Origin: Aphidius gifuensis
Lineage: Eukaryota > Arthropoda > Insecta > Hymenoptera > Braconidae
Reading direction: 5' to 3'
NCBI RefSeq assembly: GCF_014905175.1
Contig: NC_057789.1
Location: 20,786,555-20,850,554 of the forward strand
Length of the DNA: 64,000 bases
Shown here: in pieces, positions 53,900 to 64,000 of the stretch
How positions within the stretch are numbered: position 1 is the stretch's first letter
Layout: every line of letters begins with the position of its first letter
The notes under the pieces: generated by a model
Databases searched by the model: none
The model's input: the letters and a program-made list of their open reading frames with translations, nothing else
Told to the model about the DNA's origin: nothing
Translations under genes and position numbers: made by a program

Positions 53900-54280
53900 G
53901 TCGTTTTCTGAGCTGAAAACAAGCCGATAAAAACAAATTTATATAGGTATATTGAATTTTCAAAAATTATTTTCTGTCCACTGACTATTTGCCATCATTC
54001 TAGTTACGGTTCCATAAAATTAATTTGATCGCCCATTGAACTCGTGAAATTTTTGTAACGTTACGATAATAAAATAAAATAATTTTTGTTTCTAAGTAGT
54101 TTATAAGTTTTTTAAAAATAAAAATTAATGACATTTTGAAAACGAGATAGCTGTAATTGAGCAGTTTAAGAAAACTTTATATACAAGTACTACCGTCCTC
54201 GATACTGGATCAAAAAAAAAAAAATAATTAGACAAAAAGAAAAATTTAAAAATCAATAAATTACAATATTTATTTAAAAA
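53900..54280. other. Gene-free AT-rich stretch
   Basis: Nothing supported. Confidence 0.5.
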
Positions 54281-54289
54281 GAAATCAAT

Positions 54290-54700
54290 AATAAAAACAA
54301 AACATAAATTTACGATTTATGTCCCCGAAAAACCTCAATTTTTAATTACCTGTTTATTGATCATACTTTTAATAATCAAAAGACGTGAAATATCCAAAAA
54401 AATGTGAGAATTTTAAAGTATAAAGTTGAATAATTTTCTAGATAAAAAAAAATAAAAAAAAAATTAGGCGCTGCAGTTTTTATTATTATATATTATTATT
54501 ACCATGTATCGATATAGCCCTTATTTTTTTTTTTTTTTTTTATCTAGAAAATTAGTCAACTTTATACTTCAAAATTCTCACATTTGTTCGGATATTTCAC
54601 GTCTTTTGATTATTAAAAGTATGATGAATAAACAGGTAATTGAAAATTGAGGTTTTTTGGGGACATAAATAGTAAATTTATGTTTTGTTTTTATTTCACT
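54290..54700. mobile_element. Foldback repeat, about 400 bp
   Basis: Inverse arms 54292-54452 and 54536-54697 share 'aaaacaaaacataaattta', 'tgtcccc', 'aacctcaattttt', 'ataatcaaaagacgtgaaat' and 'attttctagata'. The loop of about 80 bp is AT-rich. Non-coding. Confidence 0.8.
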
Positions 54701-54777
54701 CATTTTGTTTAAACTAATAATAAATTATATTTGTAATCCGTCTACTTCAAATAACCCGTGATTACCATAATAAATAA

Positions 54778-56493
54778 TGATCGAATACTAATTTTCTTGA
54801 ATATAAAAATTAAAAAACGTGTATATATTGTAACTGATTTTTCCACCGATAAAGTAGAAGCCTCAGTTACTATGGGATCAACGAAGATTACTCACCATCC
54901 TCCTCTCTTACCGTCAGGAGGGAGCCAGCTGGTGTATAACGGCAACCAACAGACCGTGGGATAGTTTCGGGAGCAATGGCCGCCGACGGCCATTTCGGTA
55001 GCAACTAGTTCAGCAAGAAATGGTAGAGGGGCGCGGTCCACCATATTAGTTCTAAAACGTCACTCTGGCACCATTACTAAAATGTATATCGATTTTAGTA
55101 CTGGCCGGGAGCGTTATAACCTCACCCCGCGGCGGCGGTTATTACCGTGATCATTAACTTTGGTTTAACTCACTCGCACAACCTAAGTCAATACGAGAAC
55201 GAGGATATTCATACCTCACAGGCTTTACCAAATATCATCCTATTGCCTACTCACTCTAGTGCACCCAAGTAGTCGAACATAAAGTCCATTCGCAGCCACG
55301 CTGGTCTTACGCTGGACCACTCTATGCATTTGGCTACTCGATTATAGGTTACCCTGACAGTAAGTAACCACACTAGACCGAGAGATCTACAACGTCCCAC
55401 CTATACAGCGTAGCGACATCGTAAATCACCCCCGTGAGCATGCACCACGCATCGGGAGCTTGGTTGGACTCATCAATGGCATCAACTAGTTCCACCCTAG
55501 GACCCAGTCGACGTCATCGTCTAAGTCGGCTAACTCCACCAAGGAGTCATGCCAGCTCAACCAGTGATATTAACTAGCTCTTCCATCGGAGCATGTCGAC
55601 ATCACCAAGTCACCAGCCAACTCCACCAAGGAGTCGGCTAGCTTCATCGGAAGCCAACTGCGGACTGTCACCAGTCCCGGTGCCATCAGCTAGCTCCGAG
55701 AGCCGGCCGACGACTGGCAGTGAGATGCCAGCGATCACCAGTTTTATGGACTCTCTATCCTCACTCCCGTTTGACCCACTCCATACGATGATCTGTGCGC
55801 ACAACTCGATGCGACTCTCCGGTGGGAGTGTCGAAGTAGGGGATACGAATCTGTCGTAGCCAGGGTAGGAATCTGGATTATCCACTCGCGGTGGATGTCT
55901 ACCAAGTCAACACTGACATTCAGGCGGAATCGGATGTCACTACCGAGGCCACTCACAAACCGGTGGTATTAATTAGCGTCTTAGTCAATAAAACCCCTCA
56001 GACCAGACCTCTAATTATTTTCGGGAGCGCAAGATCTGCCAAATCTCGTTACAATATATATGTATGCTTTGAATAAAAAGAAAAAGAAACAAATTCTGCT
56101 ATACCATCAATGATAAATAACTAACACATGCGGCTGCATACACACACGTATATGCATGTAAAAAAAAATTCAGGAGTAGGGATAGGCGCGGGGTATGCGC
56201 AACGTATCCGAAGAAATTACAGATTTCAGCTTGAAAATTGATTTTTTAGTAAAATTTAATACCTGGCTTTTACTGATTCTTATATCTTTTTTATTATTTG
56301 TTGGAAAAAATCGAGAGTAGGCTCATTGGAAACAGAGGCATCGATATACATAATGAAACTATTTTTATCTTTTTTTTTTAAACAAATAATTAGAACGACA
56401 TTTGATAAACTAAAAATGACGACGTCACGGACCACTGACTTAAAATACTTATACCCGGTAAGAGTCTCGCTTTTTGAAAATTGAACTTAAACT
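54778..56493 (-). repeat. Dispersed repeat R2, copy 2, split by solo LTR
   Basis: R2 sequence (see 2973-3497) in opposite orientation at 54778-54828 and 56054-56493. The LTR at 54829-56053 interrupts it. Confidence 0.8.
54829..56053 (+). mobile_element. Solo LTR of a retrotransposon, 1225 bp
   Basis: Starts tgtaactgatttttcc, ends tctcgttaca, flanked by atat (54825-54828) and atat (56054-56057): a perfect 4-bp target duplication, though in an AT-rich site. About 1 kb aligns to the solo LTR at 23121-24172 (reverse orientation), which lacks a roughly 165-bp segment present here at about 55695-55862. GC-rich against its flanks. Frames at 55593-56076 belong to the LTR and are not genes. No internal retrotransposon sequence is visible next to either LTR. 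Confidence 0.85.
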
Positions 56494-56499
56494 CGATCT

Positions 56500-56735
56500 A
56501 CAAGAACAACGGAATTCGCGAAAGTTTCGATATACTTAAATATTACAGAGAACACCACTTGCTCGTTCCAATTGGAGATTTTGGTACACCACGAGATTTT
56601 GGTACCCACTCAATATTTTTCCAATCACTCATGCAGTTATCATGTTTTTACAATACCCTTTCTACAAAAGAAATGAAGCTTGAAGATCATTGTGTTCTTA
56701 CGATTTTTATTCAATTTGATTATCATTTATTTTGA
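56500..56735 (+). CDS. Coding-like frame, unknown
   Basis: The frame reads NNGIRESFDILKYYREHHLL, IGDFGTPRDFGTH, LMQLSCFYNTLSTKEMKLED and a stop at 56733-56735. No ATG near the start and no recognised motif. Possibly an exon fragment. Confidence 0.25.
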
Positions 56736-57029
56736 TAAAATGTTGTTACACGAAGATTTGATATTCATCTTGTGGAATATCAGGTTTCTTACAATTAGTA
56801 TTTATGATAATTCATATAACACAGGTAAAACTAAGAAAAATCGAACATTGTAAAAAAAATTGTAATACCAATTGAAAATGGGGAAAAAAAAATATTCAGC
56901 GATAATAACATTGTTAGTTTGTTACCAAGACGACTCGTGGCTGACCACCAGGCCTCTAACACCAAGAATATGGTAAATATCATATATTCATTTGCCTATT
57001 TTTTAATTTTTTTTTTTATCTAATTAATG

Positions 57030-57345
57030 TTTTCAGTTTTTATAATCTCACATGACTCCTACAGTTTCCCTACCTGTCTAGTATCCTCAATCTTTTCCAA
57101 ATACTCGCAAATAATCTCTTTACCTGTTTGTTATTCTGAATCACATTTATCACCTGTCCATTATCTCTAATCAATCCGACCAACTGTCAAACATCCTGAA
57201 TCATATTCACCACCTGTCTATTATTCTTAGCCAAACCATCGAAAGTCAAATATACCGAACCGCATCCACCATTCACTCGTTATCATCAACTACCTGTCCA
57301 TTATCATCAAACAACTCCATCAGCTACAAGTTATTACAGACATCC
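57030..57345 (+). repeat. Degenerate minisatellite, CACCTGTCYATTATC words
   Basis: 'acctgtc' + 'attatc' words recur at about 57078, 57118, 57153, 57198 and 57290 with irregular 35-80 bp spacing. C-rich on this strand. No gene. Confidence 0.5.
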
Positions 57346-57429
57346 TATATCTCATGCACCATATCCATCCGATTAATCATACGAACAACAACATTTATAG
57401 TAGTGTATATGTGAGTGTTCTGACTCAGC

Positions 57430-57640
57430 CCCCCCCATGCGCCACCCTCTTCCCCACAAGACCCGCGACCCCCCGTTATGATCCATGCTTGATTTCGCAG
57501 AATCCGCAGATATCGCCCCAGGAGGTCCGCGAACTAATTAAACCCTTCAAACGCCACAGGGGGTCCTCCAATTGGCTAATTGGGTCAATTAATTAATTAG
57601 GCCAATTCGCCATGGAGGTCCGATTTTTTTGTAAGACGCC
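57430..57640. repeat. GC-richer repeat related to 20.09-20.29 kb
   Basis: Shares 'aggtccgcgaactaatta', 'tccgcagatatcgcccca' and 'taattaattaggccaattcg' words with 20.09-20.29 kb in inverse orientation. Confidence 0.5.
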
Positions 57641-57777
57641 ATATTGTTTTTTTGTATTTTGTATGCCGTTGCATCATATTATTATTATCATTATCCTGAA
57701 AATGTCATTGTGTTTTTGAAGTGAAACTTCTTTTTGGAGGGTAGATAAAAAAAATTCGTCACGAAAATCGGGGACGG

Positions 57778-57972
57778 AAGTAGCAACGCCATATAAAACG
57801 TTGCATGTAACGTTATGTGGTGGCGTTACCTATGCTATATGTATACTGCGATATACATATAGCATAGGCAACGCCATATAAAACGTTGCGAGTAACGTTT
57901 CATGTGGCGTTACCTATGCAATATGTATACTGCGATATACATATAGCATAGGAAACGCGACATGAAACGTTG
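57778..57972. repeat. Tandem pair of 98-bp palindromic units
   Basis: Each unit carries aacgccatataaaacgttgc ... acctatgctatatgtatac, then gcgatatacatatagcatag. The half 'acctatgcnatatgtat' pairs with 'atacatatagcatagg', making a strong cruciform. The GCAACG/CGTTGC words frame each unit. Confidence 0.8.
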
Positions 57973-58389
57973 CATGCAACACAGTATAGTATAGTTTGAG
58001 AGAGAGAGAAAATAAAAATAGGCATGCGCAAAACTGAAAAATAAAAATATTGCTTCATAGTATTGGTCTCATGGTTGTCATAGCCGGCACCATAGCATTA
58101 TTATTGTCGAAATTTTAGTTTGTTGGTTGTTGATAATATTTCATTATCGAATTTTATTTTAAATATTCTCAAACAGATACCTACGGAATATTATAAGGTA
58201 TCTATTTTGTTAATTAATTTAAGGTGTTAAGTTCAATTTTGGTTACAATAATCCAATGTCAACAAGTGTTGCCCATTCTCTAGCCTTCAAAAGTGACAGT
58301 GAAAATCATTATTTGTTGTAAGTATTGATAAATAATAAAATATAATAAAATGTATGTATACATATAAATACAATATAATAATTTATGTT

Positions 58390-58990
58390 ATTATGTGATA
58401 ATTAAATTTATAAGTATAAGCACACGTACCCATACTTTTATACATACATGCACATATGTTTGTATACCTATCCATAAATATATATATATATATATATATA
58501 TAAAATAATAATATAAATAAATAAATATAAATATAATAATTAATTGAAAAACCACATGCATAAGTACATGAATGTATATGTATGTTTCCATTCATGTATA
58601 AATACCTATACATATTTATATTATTATCTGTACATATATATTATATTATTTTATATATACAAAATAATATAATAATAATAATTACAATCATAAGTATACT
58701 TTTATTCATACATGCACATATGTTGGTGCATATCTGTATATATATTAGTCTTATATATATATTTATATTAATTATAATATAAATAAATAAATATAAATAT
58801 AATAATTAATTGAAAAACCACATGCATAAGTACATGAATGTATATGTATCTTTCCATTCATGTATAAATACCTATACATATTTATATTATTATGTGTACA
58901 TATATATTATATTATTATATTACTATATTATTTTATATATACATAATAATATAATAATTAAATTCATAAGTACATATATAAAAATATTAC
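58390..58990. repeat. AT microsatellite with a 250-bp direct duplication
   Basis: The stretch 'aattaattgaaaaaccacat' + 'gcataagtacatgaatgtat' to 'cctatacatatttatatta' occurs at about 58535-58625 and again at 58800-58890. (TA)n and (ATA)n fill the rest. Confidence 0.8.
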
Positions 58991-59033
58991 GATAAAAAAA
59001 TTTTATATTAATCTCTTTTTAGAATTGTTCAAT

Positions 59034-59394
59034 ATGAACGCAGAACGTTGTGAAGAGACAGAAAAATTGTCATTATTATCACAAATCCCTGATGAATCTA
59101 AAATGGATAATGATCCCAACAAATTGAATGTTGATCAAAATAATGAAAACGAAAATGGTAATATCAATACTTATTCTTGACTAAATTGTAATTCAAAATA
59201 TTACAGTACTAAAACTAATGTTTATTATAATAGGTATGCTTGAAAAAACAAAAAACAATCTAAGTCCATCAGTCGTCGAGACTCAAGTTTGCCATCCTGA
59301 TTCAACTGATCAAAAACTACAGGAAAAAAAACTACCATTTTATCAAGTACTAAAAGTTCACAGCGATATCCTTCTAAACAACAATAATTCATAA
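59034..59394 (+). CDS. Two-exon small acidic gene inside E3, unknown (94 aa)
   Basis: Exon 59034-59157 (acceptor tttttag just upstream at 59016-59022, ATG at 59034, donor gtaata) encodes MNAERCEETEKLSLLSQIPD, then an Asn/Asp/Glu-rich stretch. Exon 59234-59394 (acceptor ataatag) continues in phase: MLEKTKNNLSPSVVETQVCH, LQEKKLPFYQVLKVHSDIL and TAA at 59392-59394. A likely upstream exon ends at about 58317 (atttgtt|gtaagt). Sound splice signals and an open frame suggest a real or recently captured gene. No domain is recognised. Confidence 0.45.
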
Positions 59395-59703
59395 CAAAAA
59401 AAAAATTTATATCAAATAGTTAATAAAATGAACAATAATATGAATACCGACCGTATATCAATGGTCAAAAACAACCGAAAAATCAATAAAAGAAACTTAT
59501 AGAGTCATAACCTCAATCACTCCAAAAAAAGTTTCACTTCCCTCGCGCGTACTCGCAACACGCATAATTTTTTTTTTTTTTTTTTTTTCGCAAGACGCCA
59601 TATTACATTTTACAAAGGTAATTATTGTTATTTTGTTATTATTTTTATTGATAATAAATTAAGTAATTTAACAATAATATTGTTTATTATTATCATTATT
59701 ATA

Positions 59704-59739
<36 letters not shown>

Positions 59740-59744
59740 CAGTG

Positions 59745-60750
59745 GTGGTTTCGGGGACTACTTCATATATACAATGGTGGTTTTGAGGACGGTCCCCAAA
59801 ACAACATCTCAGTTAATGGTGGTTTTGAGGACGGTCCTCAAAACCCCATTTGAAAAATATGCTTTGGTGGTTTTGAGGACTTTTTATTTTACCAGGTATA
59901 ATTTTCATAAATTGAAATGTGAAGTAGGTATTACGACCGATTTATCTTCAATTGATTCCATCTTAAACTATAAATAGTGATGATTCGATGAAAAAATTCA
60001 ATTATTTACCAAAATAAGAATTTTTTCATGTGTCCCTGAAACCTCCATTTCAAGAACATCATTTTTCGATCTACTGGAGGTTTCAAGGACTTTTGATAAA
60101 AAAGCAACATTACTGCGCTAAATGCATTTTTACGATTCAATTCAAACTACAAACATGTTCTCAGTGAATTTTCAGTATAAAGAAAATATCACTATGCTTT
60201 ATAATAACATTTAACATGATTATATCTGTTTTAATATTGCATGTCCCCGAAACCACCAATAACTACCTTTTTTTTTTCACACAGAGGCAGTTTTGAGGAC
60301 TTAATTTTTGGAACCTCAATTCGATGGAACAGTCGAATTTATGAATTTCGATATGAATTTTCTGGCAGTTCTCAATAAGATTCTTCCCTTTTCATGAAAT
60401 TCATCGTTGAAATTGCAGTCGACTGGATAATAACTTTCGATTCTACTTTAATCTAAATGTCGCCAAAACCACCATTTTACGGATTTCGTATCTGCAGCTA
60501 TTGGCAGTTTTGAAGTCATTCTGTAAAAATAGAAAATGCACAGGAATACGCAGGAATAGTGTACTCGTTTTAAGAATCTTTACGGATATCTGTAATCTAT
60601 AAGACATAACAACAAGTTTTTTCGAAAACAAAAAAAATTTTTCATCAAATATTGTTGAAAGTCCTCGAAAGCACCGTGACATACAACTTTTATAATTGTG
60701 GAATGATTGTTTCGAGGACATATGCTAAAATTTGAATAATAAAAAGATAT
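59745..60750. repeat. Field of scattered GGTGGTTTTGAGGAC motifs
   Basis: The 15-bp motif or close variants occur in both orientations at about 59772, 59817, 59864, 60045, 60075, 60241, 60285, 60462 and 60495, at irregular spacing. 59817-59850 forms a hairpin with its inverse (gtcctcaaaacc). The intervening DNA is not repeated. It leads into the regular array that follows. Confidence 0.75.
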
Positions 60751-60754
60751 TATA

Positions 60755-63700
60755 TTTGTTACGAGTTCTACTGAAGCTTTCTTTGTGTCCACAGAACGTA
60801 GAGGTTTAGAAATTCCATAGAACCTTTCTGATAATCTCAAACGATACTCAAATATAAACGGAATTAACGACGTAGTTAGTTCAAAACCACCATACTACGA
60901 AATTTTTAGTCGTAGAACGGTGGTTTTGAGGGACTTGCAGCCTATACCAGCAATACGTAACTGAACGAAGTACACTTAAAATGGAGCCATTCTTCTACAC
61001 TGTAACTTGTTATAGTTTTAATAATTTATTTGACAAATCAAATCCTAAAGACTATCACACGAGACCAGAATATAAGGAAATTCTCCGACGAAAAACGCGT
61101 TGACTGCAAAGACGGTCGTTCTGTATTTTTTCGACATGGAAAGTTGAGACAATTTTTTCCGGTTTTCCGAAACCTCAGAAATGATTGATCACCTTGAATC
61201 AGTAGCCTGAATAACGAGATACCGCCTTAATTTAGTAGCATTAGAAATTCTTAGATACCGTCGGGAAAACCGAAACTTAATTCGTTTTGATAACAATAAC
61301 TGAAACTATTTGTTAGACAGTAAGATTTAGAGAAAGACCGTTGTCTATGTTACAAGTTCTACTCAAACTTTCTTGGTGTCGACGGAACGTGCGGGTTTGG
61401 AAATTTCATAGAACCTTTCTAATAATCTCAAATCATACTCAAATCAAAACGGAATCAACGACGTAATTTTGAGACGTCCTCAAAACCACCATACTACGAA
61501 AGTTTTTTATTCGTAGAACGGTGGTTTTGAGGACTTGCAGCCTATACCGAAAATTATAAAATAAATCTTTGAAACTTGAAATGAGGCCATTCTTCTGCAC
61601 TGTAATTTGTTATAGTTTTAATAATTTATTGGACGAATTTAATCATAAGGAATATCACATGAAACCAAAATATAAGGAAATTCTCCAACGAAAAACGCGT
61701 TGACTGGTCGTTCTGGATTCTTTTAACATGGAAAGTTGAGACAATTTTTTCCGGGTTTCGGGATCTTAGAAATGATTGATCACTTTGAACCAGTAGCCTT
61801 AGCAACGAGATACCGCCTTAATTTAGTAGCATTAGAAATTCTTAGATACCTTCGGGAAAACCAAAACTGAATTATTTTCGATAGCGAAAACTGAAACTAT
61901 TTGTTAGACAGTAGGTATTCAGAGAAAGACCGTTTTCTTTTTTACAAGTTCTACTCAATTTTTCTTGGTGTCCACGGAACGAGCGGATTTGGAAATTTCA
62001 TAGAAGTTTCTGATAATCTCAAACCATACTTGAATCAAAACGGAATTAACGACGTAATTTTGAGACGTCCTCAAAACCACCATACTACGAAAGTTTTTTA
62101 TCCATAGAACGGTGGTTTTGAGGACTTGCAGCCTATACCGGAAATTATAAAATAAATATTTCAAACTCGAAATAAGGCCATTTTTCTACACTGTAATTTA
62201 TTATAGTTTTAATTATTTTTTGGACGAATCGAATCATAAGGACAATCACATAAAACCAAAAGATAAGGAAATTCTCCGACGAAAAACGCGTTGACTGGAA
62301 AGACGGTCGTTCTGTATTCTTTCAACGTGGAATGTTAAGAGTTTTGATTCCGGATTTCCGAAACCTCAGAAATGATTGATCACCTTGAAACAATAGCCTG
62401 AACAACGAGATACCGCCTTGATTAAATAGCATTAAAAATTCTTAGATACCTTCGGGAAAACCGAAACTGAATTCATGTCGATAGCAATAACTGAATTTAT
62501 TTGTTAGACAGTAGGTATTTAGAGAAAGTCCGTTTTCTTTCTTACAAGTTCTACTCAAACTTTCTTGCTGTCTACGAAACTTGCAGGTTTGGAAATTTCA
62601 TAGAACCTTACTGATAATCTCAAACCATACTTAAATCAAAACGGAATTAACGACGTATTTATCAGTCCTCAAAACCACCATACTGCGAAAGTTTTTATTC
62701 AGAACGGTGGTTTTGAGGACTTGCAGCCTATACCGAAATTATAAAATAAATATTTCAAACTCGAAATAAGGCCATTCTTCTACACTGGAATTTATTATAG
62801 TCTTAATAATTTATTGGGCGAATCAAATCATAAAGACTATCACATGAAACCAAAATATAAGAAAAATTCTCCGACGAAAAACGCGTTGACTGGAAAGACG
62901 GTCGTTCTACTTTTAACATGGAAAGTTGAGACCATTATTTGTTTTCCAGAACCTCCGAAATGATTGATCACCTGAAACAATAGCCTGAACAACGAGATAC
63001 CGCCTTGATTGAATAGCATTAAAATTTTAGATACCTTCAGGAAAACTGAAACTGAATTCGTGTCGATAGCAATACTATTTGTTAGACAGTAGGTATTTAG
63101 AGAAAGACCGTTGTCTTTGTTACAAGTTCTACTTAATTTTTCTTGGTGTCCACGAAACGTGCGGATTTGGAAATTCCATAGTAAAACCTTTCTGATAATC
63201 TTAAACCATACTTGAATCAAAACGGAATTAACGACGTAATTTTGAGACGTCCTCAAAACCACCATACTGCGAGAGTTTTTTATCCGTAGAACGGTGGTTT
63301 TGAGGACTTGCAGCCTATATCGGAAAGTATAAAATAAATATTTCAAACTTGGAATAAGGCCATTCTTCTACACTGTAATTTATTATAGTTTTAATGATTT
63401 ATTGGACGAATCGAATCATAAGGACAATCACATAAAACCAAAATATAAGGAAATTCTCCGACGAAAAATGCGTTGACTGGAAAGACGCTCGTTCCGTATT
63501 CTTTTAACATGGAAAGTTGAGACAATTTTTTCCGGTTTTCTGGAAGCTCAGAAATGATTGATCACTTTGAACCAGTAGCCTGAACGAGATACCGCTTTGA
63601 TTAAATAGCATTAAAATTTAGATACCTTCGGGAAAACCGAAACTGAATTCATGTCGATAGCAATAACTGAATTTATTTGTTAGACAGTAGTTATTTAGAG

Positions 63701-64000
63701 AAAGTCCGTTTTCTTTCTTACAAGTTCTACTCAAACTTTCTTGCTGTCTACGAAACTTGCAGGTTTGGAAATTTCATAGAATCTTACTGATAATCTTAAA
63801 CCATACTTGAATCAAAAGGAATCAACGACGTGTTTGAGACGTCCTCAAAACCACCATGCTGCAAAAGTTTTTTATTCGTAGAACGGTGGTTTTGAGGACT
63901 CGCAGCCTATACCGGAAATTATAAAATAAATATTTCAAACTCGAAATAAGGCCATTTTTCTACACTGTAATTTATTATAGTTTTAATAATTTATTTGACG
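60755..64000 (+). repeat. Satellite array, about 590-bp unit, more than five copies
   Basis: Landmark ccattcttctacactgtaat recurs at about 60980, 61584, 62174, 62770, 63359 and 63950 (spacing about 587-604 bp). Each unit also has gaaaaacgcgttgactg, tagcctgaacaacgagatac, cttagataccttcgg and ttacaagttctactcaa. Each contains one hairpin of inverse motifs: gtcctcaaaaccaccatact and cgtagaacggtggttttgag, 15-20 bp stems around a loop of about 30 bp. The array continues beyond the window. The minus-strand frame at 62840-63346 spans nearly a unit but is not conserved between units and is not considered coding. Confidence 0.9.

Larger units (their letters stand above)
57712..59565 (-). mobile_element. 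Palindrome-ended element E3, about 1.85 kb, with cargo gene
   Basis: The right-type end is at 57718-57730 (gaagtgaaacttctttttgg, then agggtag) and the left-type end at 59529-59565 (gtttcacttccctcgcgcgt, then actcgcaac), i.e. the reverse orientation of E1 and E2. The interior contains a palindromic tandem pair (57778-57972), AT microsatellite blocks duplicated at 58.44-58.64 and 58.69-58.94 kb, and a two-exon gene (59034-59394). No transposase, so mobilisation in trans or replication by another route must be assumed. Confidence 0.6.

Noticed and set aside
55593..56076. Ser/Thr/Pro-rich frames in the GC-rich block, suggestive of a protein-coding gene
   Set aside because: The block is a solo LTR with TG...CA ends and a target duplication; the frames are not kept in the copy at 23.1-24.2 kb.
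2973..56493. Possible giant inverted duplication, because R2 and the LTR both have opposite-orientation copies
   Set aside because: The spacing and order do not mirror (R2 at 3.0 and 54.8-56.5 kb, LTR at 23.1 and 54.8 kb); independent dispersed insertions explain it.
58390..58990. Overlapping Tyr/Ile-rich frames with several His/Cys, looking like a small membrane protein
   Set aside because: They lie in (TA)n and (ATA)n microsatellite and a direct duplication; no codon bias beyond composition.
62840..63346. 168-codon minus-strand frame in the satellite
   Set aside because: It is broken in the other satellite units; frames arise by chance across a unit.

Overview
The window is AT-rich eukaryotic DNA. 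It has spliceosomal introns, poly-A/T runs, foldback repeats, satellites and almost no intact host genes. The mobile-element mix (Polinton/adintovirus-like, CACTA, MULE, PIF/Harbinger and Ty3/Gypsy relics) and the base composition suggest an arthropod, most likely an insect. A parasitoid-wasp-like genome is my best guess, but that is inference and not shown by a host marker gene. It is best read as a pericentromere-like or repeat-graveyard region in which elements have inserted into one another. Gene models here follow visible splice sites and coding-like frames, because most reading frames are broken.

Layout, 0-20 kb: an AT minisatellite ending at a G-run (1-615), a small J-domain protein (935-1111), a tandem repeat block with a MITE (1.29-2.96 kb), an element with long inverted ends that contains a second foldback (4.0-6.0 kb), and a minus-strand composite element (about 7.9-12.8 kb) that encodes a MULE-like transposase followed by a Ulp1/C48-type cysteine protease. 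At 14.4-19.7 kb lies a minus-strand multi-exon host-like gene. Its last exon is split by a FLYWCH/MULE transposon with a 9-bp target duplication, and one of its introns is swollen by two elements that share palindromic ends built on GAAGTGAAACTTC.

Layout, 20-44 kb: a CACTA/EnSpm-type transposase relic (20.6-24.5 kb) is interrupted by a 1.05-kb solo LTR. At 25.9-31.5 kb is a scrambled endogenous Polinton/adintovirus-like element with fragments of DNA polymerase B, integrase, a fibre-like protein, packaging ATPase, protease, minor capsid and major capsid. An intact 259-aa ORF of unknown function sits at 34.0-34.8 kb. A dead Ty3/Gypsy pol (35.1-42.5 kb) contains an almost complete 3.9-kb PIF/Harbinger element with an intact six-exon transposase and a Myb/SANT-like partner gene that carries one stop.

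Layout, 44-64 kb: mainly foldback elements, short inverted-end elements, a MULE transposase tail, a second solo LTR (54.8-56.1 kb) with a perfect 4-bp target duplication, a third palindrome-ended element carrying a small two-exon gene (57.7-59.6 kb), and a roughly 590-bp satellite. Each satellite unit contains an inverted pair of the motif GGTGGTTTTGAGGAC, and the array runs off the right edge.

The genes do not form one pathway. The clearest functional units are the Harbinger transposase plus Myb pair, the transposase plus protease composite, and the virion-gene cluster of the Polinton relic.
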